Shown: positions 24,865 to 35,924, counted from the first letter of the stretch. The stretch is DNA of 64,000 nt from Mariniflexile sp. TRM1-10 (GCF_003425985.1 NZ_CP022985.1:3456001-3520000), one strand, 5' to 3'. The notes: generated from the sequence alone by a model not told the origin. Numbers and translations: made by a program.

Positions 24865-27800
24865 TTGTTATATTTGATTACTCCTCTAATCTTAACTTTA
24901 GCCTTAGATTTGATTTTAACGTATTATAAATATAAACAAATTACATCTTGTATAGCTAAACTTATTAGTGTTTACCTTTGTTTTACATCTTTTCTTTTTT
25001 CTCAAACCGTCTATCATCCAGAAATCAAGAATCACTTTAATGAGTCTTGGCGCTGGAATAATTTTCCAGAGGTAGAAGGTGAAGGCATAAGATGTGTAAC
25101 CCAGACAAAAAAGAATGAATTTTTATTTGGATCCAACAAAGGTGTACTGTCTTATGATGGTGTCGATTGGAAGTTTATAGGTAAAGATTCAACTTTTAAG
25201 GATAAACCTGTAAATAATATATTTGTTGATTCTAGACAAAAAATATACGCAGCTACCGATAGTGGATTATTCTCATACTCTAAAAATAGTTGGGGTGTAG
25301 TATTTCCAAAAATAAATATTCCAAAAATATCTAAACTATATAAAACGGGTGTCATTCGCGAAATGAGCGATGGCAGTCTTTTAATTAGTATTGGTCAAAC
25401 TTTTTATAGTGGATTATTACATATAAAGAACAAGAAGTATACTTTTTATAGCTCAGAAAGTACCATTAAGTCGCTTAAAAAGCAAAATATTGACTGGGAA
25501 CTTAAAACAGTATCTGAGGAGTTGATCAATGACAAAGGTTTCTATGTTGAAGATTTTTTTGTTGATAGTGATAACATAATCTGGGGAGTGGCAGCTCCAG
25601 AGAAAGAGCATATAAAGGTTTTTAAATTTGAGTATCATCCTAAATCTGGTGAATTCAAAACAAAAGCTATTTATAATCAAGATAACGGTATAAGAAATGC
25701 CTACCGAAATAAAATTGCTAAAATAGGAAATGAAATATGGGTGGTTAATGGAGTTCATGATGTGGGGATTAATATTTTTGATGGCGAAAACTGGAAGTAT
25801 ATCGAACCAGATAAGCGTGTTTGTGATGATTTTTTGCATACATCAATAATGAGATCGAGCGACGGGACTATTTGGATTGGAAGTTTAGGTGTTATTTACT
25901 CAATTAAAAATGGTAAGTGGAGCAGTTATAAAAACCCCAATTTTTCACTTCCTAATGCAAGGATAGACATTTATGAAGATTATGAAGGTTATTTGTGGGT
26001 GCTGGCAAAACAGAAAGGTGTGTTTAGGATAGATTACTCATCCAAGGTATGGAAAACCTACAAAAAACTTAACTATCAGTGTGAGACTAAAGATGGCTCA
26101 AGATATTTTCTTTCTTTAGATGGAAAAGTTGTTGTAAATAATAAAGATAGCTGGTATTCACTAGGAGTAGAAAATGGTATTCCTTCTCAACCAGTGAAAA
26201 TTTTCTTGTCTAGTAAAGAACAAATATGGGTAGTAGGAAGTCATAACCACGTAGCTGCTATTTCCTATTACAATGGAAAAAAATGGTTTAGGAATACCTA
26301 CCCAGAATTATCATGGGGGATAGATTATCGTTCTGTTTTTGAGGATGTTTCGGGAAATATTTGGTTTGGAACAGCTGTCGATGTTCGTGCTGAAAAAGGA
26401 GAAAAGGCAGGTGTTTTACGCTTTCAACCTTTTGGAGATAGCTATAAAGTAATACACTATATAGCAGAGCAAAGTACATTAATGTATAATGCGTATGGTA
26501 TTGGTCAATCAAAAGATGGTCGTATTTGGGTGGGAGGAAGCCATTTGTCGTCTTTTGACGGACAAAAATGGGAGCGATATTATACACCAGTTGAACAGTA
26601 CCAACACCAAGAATGTATTAGTAATTTGCCCAATGGTAATATGTGGATAGGGTCACGTTATTATGGCGTTTATAGTTTTGATGGAAAAAATTGGAAAAAT
26701 TATAATTTAGAAAATGGTTTACAAAGTAATACCGTTATAAGTATTTTGCCAATTCAAGACCAACACATTTGGGTTGCTACAGACAAAGACTTTTGTAGGT
26801 TTGACGGGGTAAATTGGACTAACGATATTTTTCCAGAGCAAATGACATTTTCACGGGAAGGAGGAGAACTTCTTTTAGGCAATGATAACTCTTTATGGAT
26901 TAATAAGGCTTTAAGGGAGTGGAAACGAAGAACTTTAACCAATAATATTTTAGACATTGATGTAGCTCAGAATTTTATCTCCTATAATTACAAACCAGAC
27001 AATAAACTACCGGAAACAACCATAATAACTACACCAGTTACAGGATCTTATAAAAGCAGTTTTGTAATTGAGTGGTTAGGTAAGGATTATTTTAATAATA
27101 CACCTACGGAACGACTTTCATATTCATATCGATTAAATAATGGAAAGTGGTCACCATTTCAAGAGAAAACATATTTGACCTATTACGGCTTACCAGATGG
27201 CCATTATACATTTGAAGTGCGGGCAAGGGATTTAGATTTTAACATAGATGAAACTCCTGCAAAAATTAAGTTTATAGTAACCCCACCAATTTGGAAGCAA
27301 ACTTGGTTTATTTTACTAATTATAACTTTTATTTCTATAATTATAATATATCAAAAGCGTATTTATAACCGAAATCACCAACTGGCAAGATTGAACCATA
27401 AATTAGCAGCATCGAGGGATAAACTTGAAATGCAAAAAGAGCAAATAGTGGAACAAAACATGCGAGAAATGGAAAATATGAATGCTAAAATGCGTTTTTT
27501 TACCAATATTTCACATGAATTCAGAACCCCGCTAACATTAATTACAGGAAATATAAATCAAATTCTTTATCATTCAAATCAAGAATTCAACGCTTCAACA
27601 AAAGAAGATCTAAATACTATTGAAAGAAACTCTAACAGGCTTTTAAAGTTAATAAATCAACTAATGGATTTTCGAAAACTTGAAACAGGGCAAATGCCCT
27701 TAAGAGCAACTAAAGGTAATGTCGTTTTATTCTTAGAGGAAATGTATGCTAATTTTAAGGTTTTTGCTGAGAAGCATGGCATTGACTTAATATTTGATAA

Positions 27801-29079
27801 AGGCATTGAAGAAATTGATGCTTGGTTTGATGAAGACAAATTGGAAAAGATTCTAATAAACCTTATTTCTAATGCCATTAAGTTTACACCCGAAGGAGGC
27901 AAAGTTAAACTTGTAATATCACTTAAAGAAACACATTATGTTATTAAGGTGCTTGATTCTGGTATTGGAATTGAAGCATCAGAAATTGAAAAAATATTTG
28001 ATCCATTTTTTCAAGCACCTTCAGGCATAACTTTTTCAAATTTAGGAACCGGTATTGGGCTATCATTTGTCAAAAATTTAGTTGAGCTACATAAAGGTTC
28101 AATTAAAGTTATTACAACTCCTTTAAATAGTGAAGGATATAACACTTGTTTCGAGTTAATACTGCCATTAGAGCCTAATTTGCAGTATCCTGAAAACAAT
28201 CATATGTCTCAATTAAGCGATTCAACTGTATTGCAGCTTGATAATGGCGTCCATACAGCTAGTGAGAAAATTGAACGAAGAGATGATTTTTATAAACCTG
28301 ACGGCAAATATAAACCTAGTGTTTTGTTTATTGATGATAACGATGAACTCAGACAGTTTGTTTATCAGTCTTTAAGCGAGAATTTTACAATCACACTGGC
28401 TTCGGATGGAGAAAAAGGTCTTGAAAAAGTGTTGGAAGTGTTGCCCGACTTGGTAATTAGTGATGTGATGATGCCAAAAATGAATGGTGTTGAGATGTGT
28501 AAAGCTATAAAGAATGACAAACGAATCAACCATATACCTGTCGTTTTGTTAACGTCCCGTTCTACGGAAGAACATTATCTAGATGGCTATAGGTCTGGAG
28601 CTGACGATTATTTGGTGAAACCTTTTAGTATCACCCTGCTTAAGGCAAGAATATTGAATTTAATAGAAATAAGAAAGGCATTAAAAGAACAGTTTAGTAA
28701 AAATTTATTTAAGCTTTCGAGTAGAACAGGCAATAATATTGAAAATGACATAGAATCAGAGTTTTTGAATAAAGTCATTGCTATTATAGAAACGAACATG
28801 AGTGAACCTAACTTCAATGTGGATGCATTAAGTTTGGAAATAGGCATTAGTAGTAGACACCTTTTAAATAAAATTCAGTCTTTAACAGAATTTAAACCTG
28901 TTGAACTCATTCTTAAAATGAGATTAAAACGGGCTGCCGAACTTTTGGTGGAGCAACGGTTAACAATTTCAGAGATTGCATACGAGGTTGGATTTTCTAG
29001 TCCTGGTTATTTCAGCAAATGCTTCCAAAAGGAATATCAAGTAACGCCTTCAAATTTTGTAAATTCCTACAAGTCCTAA
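24865..29079 (+). CDS. Hybrid two-component system regulator (HTCS) for pectin use
   Basis: 1404 aa. The N-terminal start is uncertain: the frame opens at TTG 24865 with other TTG codons but no ATG before the signal-like VYLCFTSFLFSQ. Then a periplasmic Reg_prop beta-propeller of about 14 blades (repeated IWIGS, IWFGTA, MWIGSR), a Y_Y_Y domain (about 750-808), one membrane helix (about 812-830), HisKA with FFTNISHEFRTPLTL (His about 882), HATPase (GTGIGLSFVKNLV), a receiver with DLVISDVMMPKMNG (Asp about 1197) and a C-terminal AraC-type HTH (about 1300-1400). HTCS proteins sense oligosaccharides in the periplasm and activate the adjacent PUL. It sits between two pectate lyase genes, so pectic oligosaccharides are the likely ligand. 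Confidence 0.93.
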   Translation: MLYLITPLILTLALDLILTYYKYKQITSCIAKLISVYLCFTSFLFSQTVYHPEIKNHFNESWRWNNFPEVEGEGIRCVTQTKKNEFLFGSNKGVLSYDGVDWKFIGKDSTFKDKPVNNIFVDSRQKIYAATDSGLFSYSKNSWGVVFPKINIPKISKLYKTGVIREMSDGSLLISIGQTFYSGLLHIKNKKYTFYSSESTIKSLKKQNIDWELKTVSEELINDKGFYVEDFFVDSDNIIWGVAAPEKEHIKVFKFEYHPKSGEFKTKAIYNQDNGIRNAYRNKIAKIGNEIWVVNGVHDVGINIFDGENWKYIEPDKRVCDDFLHTSIMRSSDGTIWIGSLGVIYSIKNGKWSSYKNPNFSLPNARIDIYEDYEGYLWVLAKQKGVFRIDYSSKVWKTYKKLNYQCETKDGSRYFLSLDGKVVVNNKDSWYSLGVENGIPSQPVKIFLSSKEQIWVVGSHNHVAAISYYNGKKWFRNTYPELSWGIDYRSVFEDVSGNIWFGTAVDVRAEKGEKAGVLRFQPFGDSYKVIHYIAEQSTLMYNAYGIGQSKDGRIWVGGSHLSSFDGQKWERYYTPVEQYQHQECISNLPNGNMWIGSRYYGVYSFDGKNWKNYNLENGLQSNTVISILPIQDQHIWVATDKDFCRFDGVNWTNDIFPEQMTFSREGGELLLGNDNSLWINKALREWKRRTLTNNILDIDVAQNFISYNYKPDNKLPETTIITTPVTGSYKSSFVIEWLGKDYFNNTPTERLSYSYRLNNGKWSPFQEKTYLTYYGLPDGHYTFEVRARDLDFNIDETPAKIKFIVTPPIWKQTWFILLIITFISIIIIYQKRIYNRNHQLARLNHKLAASRDKLEMQKEQIVEQNMREMENMNAKMRFFTNISHEFRTPLTLITGNINQILYHSNQEFNASTKEDLNTIERNSNRLLKLINQLMDFRKLETGQMPLRATKGNVVLFLEEMYANFKVFAEKHGIDLIFDKGIEEIDAWFDEDKLEKILINLISNAIKFTPEGGKVKLVISLKETHYVIKVLDSGIGIEASEIEKIFDPFFQAPSGITFSNLGTGIGLSFVKNLVELHKGSIKVITTPLNSEGYNTCFELILPLEPNLQYPENNHMSQLSDSTVLQLDNGVHTASEKIERRDDFYKPDGKYKPSVLFIDDNDELRQFVYQSLSENFTITLASDGEKGLEKVLEVLPDLVISDVMMPKMNGVEMCKAIKNDKRINHIPVVLLTSRSTEEHYLDGYRSGADDYLVKPFSITLLKARILNLIEIRKALKEQFSKNLFKLSSRTGNNIENDIESEFLNKVIAIIETNMSEPNFNVDALSLEIGISSRHLLNKIQSLTEFKPVELILKMRLKRAAELLVEQRLTISEIAYEVGFSSPGYFSKCFQKEYQVTPSNFVNSYKS

Positions 29080-29233
29080 TCCAGAGGTCGTAAAAATACA
29101 GTTATATGGTTCTGTAAAATTTTAATTTCTAATAGAATTCCGATTTTTACCATTCAACTTCCGAAATTTTAATGTGGTTGTAATTATTTCTAGGGATGTT
29201 TGTAACTATTATTAACTAAACTAAAACCACATT

Positions 29234-32200
29234 ATGATTTATTTATGTATACGGTATTTAAGTTCGAAAAGAACTTTTACTAAATTCCGTCTTTTTTTAT
29301 TACTATTAGTAGTTGGAGGTGTTATGAATGCCCAAAATTACACTTATACCCCAGAAAGTTTTGAGGATGACGTCTGGGTAAATTCACCAGAAAACCCAAC
29401 AACTATTAGTTCATCAACAGGAGATTGGTCTGTTGCAAGAGAAAATGTTAAAAGTCAAGATGTTCCAGCCCAAGAGGGTAATTCTTCATTATTCCTTAAA
29501 AGAAAAAATTCTACTAGTGTTTATGCATTTAGAACACCATATTTAGAAAATGGTGCCGGACTGCTTACTTTCTATCTCTATAAAACTTCAAGCAGAACCC
29601 TTACAGTAGAAACTTTTAATGAAGTAAGCAATACATGGACTTTAATAGGAACAGCATCACCTACTCAAAGTAATATTTGGGAACTGAAAAGTATTGTAAT
29701 AAATGACCCCGACGCTAAGTTTATTCGCTTTACGGGAGACTCAAATGGAGGAATATATGTTGATAATATGCTTGTTACTGATGCAAGTCCTGAAGGCACA
29801 AGCACTACAACAAGTTCCTTTGACTTTATTACCCAAACATCAATACAAGCTCATGGGAATGTAGTTAACACAGGAACTTCAAATATAATAAGACGCGGGT
29901 TTTGTTATAATAAAACAGGAGCACCAAGTATAACTGACGGTATCTCAACCGTTATTACTGAAGGAGGAATTACAGCAGGTGATTTCTCAGCTACATTACC
30001 AGACTTAGAAAAGGGAACTACATATTATGTTAAGGCATTTACTGAAACAGATAATGGCATAAGTTATGGGCTTTCTGTGCCAGTAAAAACAAGAGATGCC
30101 GATGCTCCTGTAGATTATTGGTTGCAACCATTTGATAATACCGATTATTTCCCTAGCTCGCAACCAGTCGCACCATTAAGCATAAATGTTCCAGACCAAG
30201 GGGAATGGATTTACCTAAATGCTTATAAGTCCACCAATTCCTTGTATATCCCAGATGGAAGTCCTTATGCCATCCGTTTGATGAAAAATGGAAGCTATAT
30301 AACCACACCATTACTTGCTGAAGGTGTTACACAAGTCAGCTTTTTAGAAGGTCGTGGAGGACGAGATGTATCTCTTTATACATCAATCGATGGTGGAGCA
30401 ACATGGTCTTTGTTAGAAACCGTCACGACTGTAAGGGGTGAGTATGTGAATATTTCTGTTAATAGTGGAGCGGTTAATAGATTGAGAATAGCCAATAATA
30501 GTGGAAGTGATGCAGAAGTTGATAACATAAGCGTAAACGTTTTTCCAAGTGGAACCGTTCCAACACTTACCACGACTGCTGTTTCAAATATTATGAAAAA
30601 TAGTGCATCAACCGGTGGGGATATAACAGATTCAGGAGATAAAACTTTAGTTGAAAGAGGTGTTTGCTGGAGTACTATAACGACACCAATTATTGCCGAT
30701 AATAAAATAATTTCCGGAAATGGATTAGGTTCATTTGTTTCAGAATTGACTAACCTTCCCGCAGGTACGACCATTTATGTACGAGCCTATGCAACAAGTC
30801 GAGCAGGTACGGCCTATGGAAATTTAATAACCTTCAATACATTACCAGCGACGGTACCTATAGTTTCAACAATTGTTTCTAATAACATACAAGGAGAATA
30901 TGCTGTTAGTGGAGGAAATATAACCGATAACGGTGGAGCACCTGTAACTTTAAGAGGTATTTGTTGGAATACAACAGGAAATCCAAGTATAGCAGATTCA
31001 ACCTCTGAAAATGGAACAGGTGATGGTACGTTTGCAGGAGATTTGACAAACTTAGAGCCAAGCACCCTATATTATTATAGAGCTTATGCCAGTAATATTG
31101 CAGGAACAGGTTATGGAGATGTTCAAACATTAACAACAGGAACTGTAGAAAACCCAACTGTAACAACCGCAAGCATTTCAACTGCTTATTCATTTAAAGC
31201 AATAATGGGAGGTAATGTTACAAATGATGGGGGTGCTATGTCTGTAAGTGGTGTTTGTTGGAATACAACAGGAAACCCAACTAAAGGTGTAGATTCATTT
31301 GTTGAAATAGGTTCAGGTAATGGTCCTTTCTCTGAAGAAGTAACAGGCTTGACCGAAAACATGCAATATTTTGTTCGTGCTTTTGTAACAACTAGCCAAG
31401 GAACTTTTTATGGTAGCGAAGAAATCTTTAATACACCATTTTCAACCCGTTTAACCAAACCTATTGGTTATGGTAGGTTTACGACAGGAGGAGGAACCCC
31501 AACTCCCGAAAATACAGTAATTGTAACCACAGCTGGAGAGTTAGCCTCTGCAATTCATGGTTCGAAATCTGTTATCTTAGTTTCTGGAACTATTAATACT
31601 TCACGTATTTCTGCCACAATCACTAATAAAACCATTATAGGTCTTCCTGGGGCACGTTTAATAAATCTTAATCAAACAGCAGCCGGTTCAGGTATTATTC
31701 ACTTAATCGAGGGGTCTAATAATGTGATAATACAAAATTTAACATTTGAAGGTCCAGGTGCTTATGATGCTGATGGATGGGATCTTATAACAAATAAAGG
31801 CACTTATAATTTATGGGTTGATCATTGTGATTTTCAAGATGGGATGGATGGTCTTTTTGATAACACAAACGATTCTGATAACATTACCGTTTCATGGTGT
31901 AAATTCAGCTATAACAAGCCACCTGTTGCTGGAGGTCCAGGAGGTTCTCCCGATCATAGATTTGCAAATTTGATAGGAGGATCTGATTCTGATACTCCAC
32001 AAGATGGGTACTATAATATAACGTGGCAAAATTGCTGGTGGGCAGAAGGCGTCAAAGCCCGTATGGTTCGTGGCAGAAACGTAGATATTCATATTTTGAA
32101 TTCATATTGGAATAGTTCGGTAACAAGTGATGCAATAGGTCTAACAGCAGGAACATTTGGCTGCAAAGTATATGTTGAAGGAGGACATTTTGAGTTGCCT

Positions 32201-33910
32201 GTAACCGCTAAGGTTTCGGATTTAGGAGCAGGCTCAATTGCCATAAACTTTATAGATTGTATTGGTGGAGATCCTAATTTTGGTTTAGTGTCTAAGCCGG
32301 ATTATGAATATTTCCCAATGTCATCAACAGATGTTAAGAATGCTGTTACCAGTTCTTGTGGAGCTGGAGCGACTCTTGTTGTTACTCAAACAGGTGAAGT
32401 GTACTCTAGCTGTCCAACTACACCAATACTAGCTTTAAGCTTAGGAAGTGGTGATGAGAACCAAGAGGTTTATACAGGGAATTCCATAACTGATATTTCG
32501 TATGAATGGGGTGGAACTGCTACTGATGTTTCTGTTACGGATTTGCCTAATGGGCTAACAGCTATTAAAGACATTATCAGTAAAACAATAACTATAAGTG
32601 GTACACCAATAAGTGAAGGGACGTACACAGTTACAACTTCTGGAGGTGCTGGGTTACCAATATCTAAACAAGGTACCATTACAATTACTGAAATAGCTCC
32701 ACCAACTTTAGTTAATACTGGAACATTAAGTCAGATAGTTAATAGAGGATCTACTATTTCTGAAATTCAATTTACTTGGGGTGGAGGTGCAACAGATGTT
32801 GTTATTACAGGATTACCAAATGGTTTGTCTTTTACAAAAGATAGTGAAAATAAAACAGCTACTTTAAGCGGTATTCCAACGGGGTCTAAGAGTTTTAATG
32901 TAGAGACTGTTGGGGGAAGTGGTAGTGCAGTTTCAATTGCAGGCAATATTCAAATTCAATATACAGGCGAGCCTTTTAAAGTGGCATATGTAACTAATGC
33001 TATATCGGCAAACTATATAAATGATACTAAAATTTTACCAGCACTAGTAGCTGACCCAAACTTTGATGTTACAGAAATAGACACCCAAAACTCTTTTAAT
33101 GATTATTCTCCATATGATGTAGTCATCTTTAGTGAGGTGGCTGGCTCTGATGATCCTGGTGTGCTACAATTGAAAGGGATCAATAAGCCATTTATTATGA
33201 TGAAGGTTCATGCATATAAAACAGCAACTGGTGCATGGGGTTGGGCAAATAGTGGCTACGAACAGAGTGCTACCGATACCTACGTTTCAGTTTCAAATAA
33301 AAACCATCCTATTTTTAAAGATGTCACATGGGTAAATGATAACCAAGTTCAAATGTTATCAGTAGCTGCTGGAGGCAAGAGTATTACTTCTATGGATCTT
33401 GCCCAATTTAAAAATGTTTCAGGAACTATTCAACCAATGGCCACCATAATTGGACAAGAATCACAAGTGAGTATATTTGAGGCTCCTGCAGGTACAATCA
33501 TTGCAGGTACAACACTTCCTAATGATTTTATTCAAATTGGTTTAAACAGTAATTCTTATGCTTTTGTAACCGAAGATGGAATATCAATAGTAAAAAATGC
33601 TATTCTGTATCTTTCTGGTACAACTTTAGGTATAGATCAACCTCAAGTTAGTGACGGGAAAACAAATTTTATATGTTATCCAACATTTGTGACTGATATA
33701 GTAAACTTAAAATATATTTCAGCTAAAAATGAATTGGCGAAATTGCAAATTGTTGACATACAAGGAAGAATAGTTAGTACGGAAAACATTAACATTCAAC
33801 ATGGTATAAACCGATTTACTGTTAATTTAAGTTATCAAAATTCTGGTCTTTATTTTGTTAAATTAACAACTTCAGATTTTAGTATGGTACAAAAGGTTAT
33901 TAAAATGTAA
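29234..33910 (+). CDS. Large multidomain secreted pectate lyase (PL1 family) with T9SS domain
   Basis: 1558 aa. Signal peptide about 15-33 (FRLFLLLLVVGGVMNAQ). The N-terminal 170 residues look like a jelly-roll/carbohydrate-binding fold; then repeated fibronectin-like units with the block RGVCWSTI / RGICWNTTGNPS / SGVCWNTTGNPT, each followed by YYVRAYA-type strands (to about 720). The PL1 beta-helix is at about 740-1035: VDHCDFQDGMDGLFDNTNDSD, KARMVRGRNVDIHILNSYW. Ig-like repeats (SGTPISEGTYTVTTSGGAG) follow, then a ThuA/trehalose-utilisation-like segment (YSPYDVVIFSEVAG, about 1260-1480), and a T9SS type A domain (VDIQGRIVSTENI) at the end. Cell-surface pectin depolymerisation is inferred. 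It probably shares HTCS control with the lyase at 22698. Confidence 0.88.
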   Translation: MIYLCIRYLSSKRTFTKFRLFLLLLVVGGVMNAQNYTYTPESFEDDVWVNSPENPTTISSSTGDWSVARENVKSQDVPAQEGNSSLFLKRKNSTSVYAFRTPYLENGAGLLTFYLYKTSSRTLTVETFNEVSNTWTLIGTASPTQSNIWELKSIVINDPDAKFIRFTGDSNGGIYVDNMLVTDASPEGTSTTTSSFDFITQTSIQAHGNVVNTGTSNIIRRGFCYNKTGAPSITDGISTVITEGGITAGDFSATLPDLEKGTTYYVKAFTETDNGISYGLSVPVKTRDADAPVDYWLQPFDNTDYFPSSQPVAPLSINVPDQGEWIYLNAYKSTNSLYIPDGSPYAIRLMKNGSYITTPLLAEGVTQVSFLEGRGGRDVSLYTSIDGGATWSLLETVTTVRGEYVNISVNSGAVNRLRIANNSGSDAEVDNISVNVFPSGTVPTLTTTAVSNIMKNSASTGGDITDSGDKTLVERGVCWSTITTPIIADNKIISGNGLGSFVSELTNLPAGTTIYVRAYATSRAGTAYGNLITFNTLPATVPIVSTIVSNNIQGEYAVSGGNITDNGGAPVTLRGICWNTTGNPSIADSTSENGTGDGTFAGDLTNLEPSTLYYYRAYASNIAGTGYGDVQTLTTGTVENPTVTTASISTAYSFKAIMGGNVTNDGGAMSVSGVCWNTTGNPTKGVDSFVEIGSGNGPFSEEVTGLTENMQYFVRAFVTTSQGTFYGSEEIFNTPFSTRLTKPIGYGRFTTGGGTPTPENTVIVTTAGELASAIHGSKSVILVSGTINTSRISATITNKTIIGLPGARLINLNQTAAGSGIIHLIEGSNNVIIQNLTFEGPGAYDADGWDLITNKGTYNLWVDHCDFQDGMDGLFDNTNDSDNITVSWCKFSYNKPPVAGGPGGSPDHRFANLIGGSDSDTPQDGYYNITWQNCWWAEGVKARMVRGRNVDIHILNSYWNSSVTSDAIGLTAGTFGCKVYVEGGHFELPVTAKVSDLGAGSIAINFIDCIGGDPNFGLVSKPDYEYFPMSSTDVKNAVTSSCGAGATLVVTQTGEVYSSCPTTPILALSLGSGDENQEVYTGNSITDISYEWGGTATDVSVTDLPNGLTAIKDIISKTITISGTPISEGTYTVTTSGGAGLPISKQGTITITEIAPPTLVNTGTLSQIVNRGSTISEIQFTWGGGATDVVITGLPNGLSFTKDSENKTATLSGIPTGSKSFNVETVGGSGSAVSIAGNIQIQYTGEPFKVAYVTNAISANYINDTKILPALVADPNFDVTEIDTQNSFNDYSPYDVVIFSEVAGSDDPGVLQLKGINKPFIMMKVHAYKTATGAWGWANSGYEQSATDTYVSVSNKNHPIFKDVTWVNDNQVQMLSVAAGGKSITSMDLAQFKNVSGTIQPMATIIGQESQVSIFEAPAGTIIAGTTLPNDFIQIGLNSNSYAFVTEDGISIVKNAILYLSGTTLGIDQPQVSDGKTNFICYPTFVTDIVNLKYISAKNELAKLQIVDIQGRIVSTENINIQHGINRFTVNLSYQNSGLYFVKLTTSDFSMVQKVIKM

Positions 33911-33960
33911 AAAACTAGTCTTAAAAATCGATACAGATTATTAGATAATAATAGATTAAT

Positions 33961-33993
33961 AAAACAGCATCAAAACGTTTTGATGCTGTTTTT
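33961..33993. terminator. Perfect 16-bp palindromic terminator
   Basis: AAAACAGCATCAAAAC (33961-33976) and its exact complement (33977-33992) form a hairpin with a T-tract on the plus strand. It closes the pectate lyase gene; A/T runs on both sides make it bidirectional. The remaining 33994-34234 holds nothing else. Confidence 0.85.
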
Positions 33994-34234
33994 GATTTTA
34001 TAGATTTTCTTTTTAAGGTTGTTTTGACACAAAAGAATAAGATTATGCTTAATAAGTGATAGGTAGTGCTAGCTTTCAACAGGCTGTCAGTTATGAACAA
34101 ATACAACAACTAATTTTGACATGCAGACAATATTTTTTGGTAAAAACATAACGACACATTGATTTTAAAATTGATTTGTAAATTCAAATATAACACTATG
34201 TGGCAATATCACTTTTTAAATGGACTTTAACTTA

Positions 34235-35131
34235 TCAGTTAAAAAAATATCCCTTATTCTCTTTAGCCCATTGTTCCAGCGAAGTCATTTGGACAGGGAG
34301 TTTTTCTAATACGTCACTCATATTGGGATTGAACTTTGGCGGGTATTCTGTTGCTTCTTGCAGACTTGTATAAAAAGCCGCAACGCCTGATGCTGCTGCT
34401 TCTCCAACTAATGGCTTTAGTATATCACCAAATTCTTTGGATGGCTGTGTATAATACATAATATTTTCGCCTACACCTTTAGAAAACTGTTCAGCTAAAT
34501 CATTTCCTCTTAGATTTTCTAGTCCGCTAATCTGGAAAGTATCAGCTTTTAATTGTGTATTGTAAATAGCTTCCACTACAAAGGTACTTACATCTCTGGA
34601 AGCTATCCAACCTATGGGCATTGCTTCTGGGGTAGGGTAGGCCAATTTCTTTTCGTTTTTTACAAAAGGTGCACAAAATGGCCCCATCATATTCTCCATA
34701 TAAATAGTAGGTTCAATGATTACGTAATCTAACCCACTATTTTTTAGATAATCCTTGATATCCAATTTGACATCTTCTCCAGGTATTCCAATTTTTTGAG
34801 GAGCTAACCAGCCACTGGTATTCCAAACGATTTTCTTTACACCATTTGCTTTGGCGGCGTCAATCACATTTTTGGCATATTGCAAACCATCTAATGGATT
34901 GGGTAAAGAAACGGGAACCATAAAGGCTGTCGCATCTATATCCTTGGTGATTTTCTGCATTTTATCTGCATCACTCATATCTGCCAAAATAGGTATTGCG
35001 CCTGCTTTTTTTAATTTTTCAAAACTTTTTTCTGAACTTGTAGCAGCAATTACTTCTGCGCCTTTTTTCTTTGCTTCGCCTATTACATTAAATTGTTGTG
35101 AGCCAGTGGCTCCAAATACTAAAATCTTCAT
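34235..35131 (-). CDS. NmrA-like NAD(P)-binding protein (atypical SDR)
   Basis: 298 aa. It starts MKILVFGATGSQQFNVIGEA, a Rossmann GxTGxxG-type nucleotide motif. The rest follows the NmrA/HSCARG pattern (GAIPILADMSD, KIVWNTSGWLAP, YVIIEPTIYMENMM). NmrA-like proteins bind NADP(H) and act as redox sensors or reductases of small quinones. The gene lies 28 bp downstream of the MBL-fold gene on the same strand, opposite an HxlR regulator: an arrangement typical of HxlR-controlled redox or electrophile-response clusters. Substrate unknown. Confidence 0.85.
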   Translation of the reverse strand: MKILVFGATGSQQFNVIGEAKKKGAEVIAATSSEKSFEKLKKAGAIPILADMSDADKMQKITKDIDATAFMVPVSLPNPLDGLQYAKNVIDAAKANGVKKIVWNTSGWLAPQKIGIPGEDVKLDIKDYLKNSGLDYVIIEPTIYMENMMGPFCAPFVKNEKKLAYPTPEAMPIGWIASRDVSTFVVEAIYNTQLKADTFQISGLENLRGNDLAEQFSKGVGENIMYYTQPSKEFGDILKPLVGEAAASGVAAFYTSLQEATEYPPKFNPNMSDVLEKLPVQMTSLEQWAKENKGYFFN

Positions 35132-35159
35132 TTTCTTTTTTGATTTTATTGTTTAATAA

Positions 35160-35924
35160 TTAAAAGATGTATGATTCCCCATCTTCAGGAACGTTCACTT
35201 TATCGGTGATTCCTTTTTCATTAAGAAATTCTTTCAAATCTTTTCTTGTAAGTGTATGATGGTTGACGCCTTCCATATGGCTTACTACAATTGTAGCGGA
35301 GGGAATTGCTTTATGAACTTCGTATATATCTTCTTTATTCATTACTAGCTGACCTCCAAAGGCAAATTGATTGTCACCACCATTTAAAATGACTATATCG
35401 GGTTTATATTGGTCTAAGGCTTCCAGTACTCCTTCATACCAAACAGTATCGGCAGCGATGTACAAGGTTTTTTCTGTTGGATGTTTTAATACCAATCCAC
35501 AAACAAAACCTGCAATTCGCAAAATATAACCTTTACCGTGCTGGGCTTTGGTTCTGTTAAGTTTTATTTCGCCATAAGAAGAATTTTCAGTGAGGATTTC
35601 TACATTGGTGAATCCCGATTTTTCAATCTTTAATTGATCCGCTAGGTCTTGTACAAATATTTTAATTCCTTTAGGTAACGTATTTACAGCTTCTTTATCC
35701 CAATGGTCATAATGCAAGTGGCTCACAAAAACAAAGTCAATATCTTTTACGATTTCGGCTTTTGAGATAGGCAAATCGTATAATGGATTTCGTTTAAAAC
35801 TCCATGTTTTTGATGGAATAAATGCTGGTAATGTCCCTTTATCTGAAAGCATGGGGTCAACCAAAATTTTCTTTCCTGCATATTCTACTACGATAGTGGC
35901 GTTTCGTATGTGATGAATTTTCAT
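35160..35924 (-). CDS. MBL-fold metal-dependent hydrolase
   Basis: 254 aa. Metallo-beta-lactamase fold with the HxHxDH metal motif SHLHYDHWD (about 71), then TKAQHGKGY, IAADTVWYEG and VSHMEGVNHHTL supplying later ligands. This is the UPF0173/UlaG-like group of small cytoplasmic hydrolases, whose substrates vary (lactones, phosphodiesters). It is the first gene of a two-gene operon with the NmrA-like protein and divergent from the HxlR regulator; a dyad in the promoter gap suggests direct control by that regulator. Confidence 0.87.
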   Translation of the reverse strand: MKIHHIRNATIVVEYAGKKILVDPMLSDKGTLPAFIPSKTWSFKRNPLYDLPISKAEIVKDIDFVFVSHLHYDHWDKEAVNTLPKGIKIFVQDLADQLKIEKSGFTNVEILTENSSYGEIKLNRTKAQHGKGYILRIAGFVCGLVLKHPTEKTLYIAADTVWYEGVLEALDQYKPDIVILNGGDNQFAFGGQLVMNKEDIYEVHKAIPSATIVVSHMEGVNHHTLTRKDLKEFLNEKGITDKVNVPEDGESYIF

